Source: Echinometra lucunter (Eukaryota > Echinodermata > Echinoidea > Camarodonta > Echinometridae). From it: 64,000 nucleotides of DNA. Numbering within the stretch: position 1 is the first letter of the stretch; the number at the start of each line of letters is the position of its first letter. Location of the stretch: the NCBI GenBank assembly GCA_029962745.1, contig CM057158.1, forward strand, positions 15,119,173-15,183,172, read 5' to 3'. Positions 1 to 64,000 of this stretch are shown piece by piece. The notes under the pieces are model-generated. The model did not search any database and was not told the origin of the DNA. It saw only the letters and a program-made list of their open reading frames with translations. The position numbers and the translations under genes are program-made.

Positions 1-217
1 CAAACGTACATATTTTAGATGCATTACTGATACTATTCAAGTAAAGATACCATTTTATGGAAAGTAAGTCAATAAGCAATTCACTTTCTTCACTACTACA
101 ATATTCTTTTTTAGAAAATTCAGTACAAAATGCAGGTATTGCCATCTCATGGGCTTCATGTTCAAAGGTCTGTTTCAAAACAGTGTGAAATATACCATAT
201 GGATTAAAAGTCTTTAC

Positions 218-63649
<63,432 letters not shown>

Positions 63650-64000
63650 CTAAGGATTGAAAAAGCAGGAAAATGAGAGATGAATGAAAGACTGCATACT
63701 CTATGAACATTTCAAAAAACATAAGACATCTATGATGTATTAGAAATGTATGAATATGAAATTTTATGGATGAAATAACATTATAAACATGATATGCATT
63801 GCATGAAATGAATTAAAAATAGCTCACTTTCATTTGCATGAAAAAGTATGTTTATTACTAGGGCAAATCAAAGTATCTTCTTCCAACTGGAACAGACTGT
63901 ATCTTAAGCTCATTAACTCTGGTATTACCACATCTAATGATGTCACTGAATTTTTAAAGCCTGCTTGAGCATAGGAAAGACTGAATATGAAATAATGTAG

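Overview
The window looks like animal genomic DNA, most likely from an echinoderm and probably a sea urchin. It is AT-rich, rich in short terminal-inverted-repeat elements and microsatellites, and holds short exons with GT/AG borders scattered through long introns. Almost everything that codes is on the minus strand and consists of two domain types, HYR (hyalin repeat) and EGF-like. Hyalin, the protein of the sea urchin hyaline layer, is the founding HYR protein, so I read the window as an internal part of one very large hyalin-like gene for a secreted extracellular-matrix or adhesion protein. The species and the exact gene name are inferred, not shown.

I find 52 intact exons: 42 HYR exons (237-273 bp, one domain each) and 10 EGF exons (114-156 bp, one domain each). 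Every exon I could delimit is a multiple of 3 and is flanked by phase-1 introns, so any exon can be duplicated or skipped without changing frame. Together they give 11,910 coding bases (3,970 residues). No signal peptide, start exon, stop exon or 3' end is visible; the gene is open at both edges.

Layout from left to right (transcription runs right to left). 0.2-21.0 kb: 17 diverse HYR exons (H1-H17), including a segmental duplication of about 5 kb (3.72-9.48 kb and 10.17-14.82 kb) that carries a four-exon cassette twice. 21.4-29.5 kb: ten EGF exons (E1-E10); E1-E4 have the usual six cysteines, E6-E9 have eight, and E5 and E10 have seven. 30.2-41.6 kb: six diverse HYR exons (H18-H23) in introns that carry several mobile-element-like insertions and a probable solo LTR. 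41.6-48.7 kb: no intact exon, but decayed HYR fossils and inverted-repeat elements. 48.7-63.6 kb: 19 almost identical HYR exons (A1-A19) spaced about 0.78-0.85 kb apart, running off the right edge.

The most interesting material is the A1-A19 array. Its exons are almost identical while its introns fall into three classes. It holds a five-exon higher-order repeat of about 4.08 kb present twice, an almost exact 821-bp duplication, an exon (A6) whose splice donor GT has become AT, and degenerate copies at its edge. The graded 6/7/8-cysteine EGF cluster is a second distinctive feature. No RNA genes, CRISPR arrays or prokaryotic features were found.
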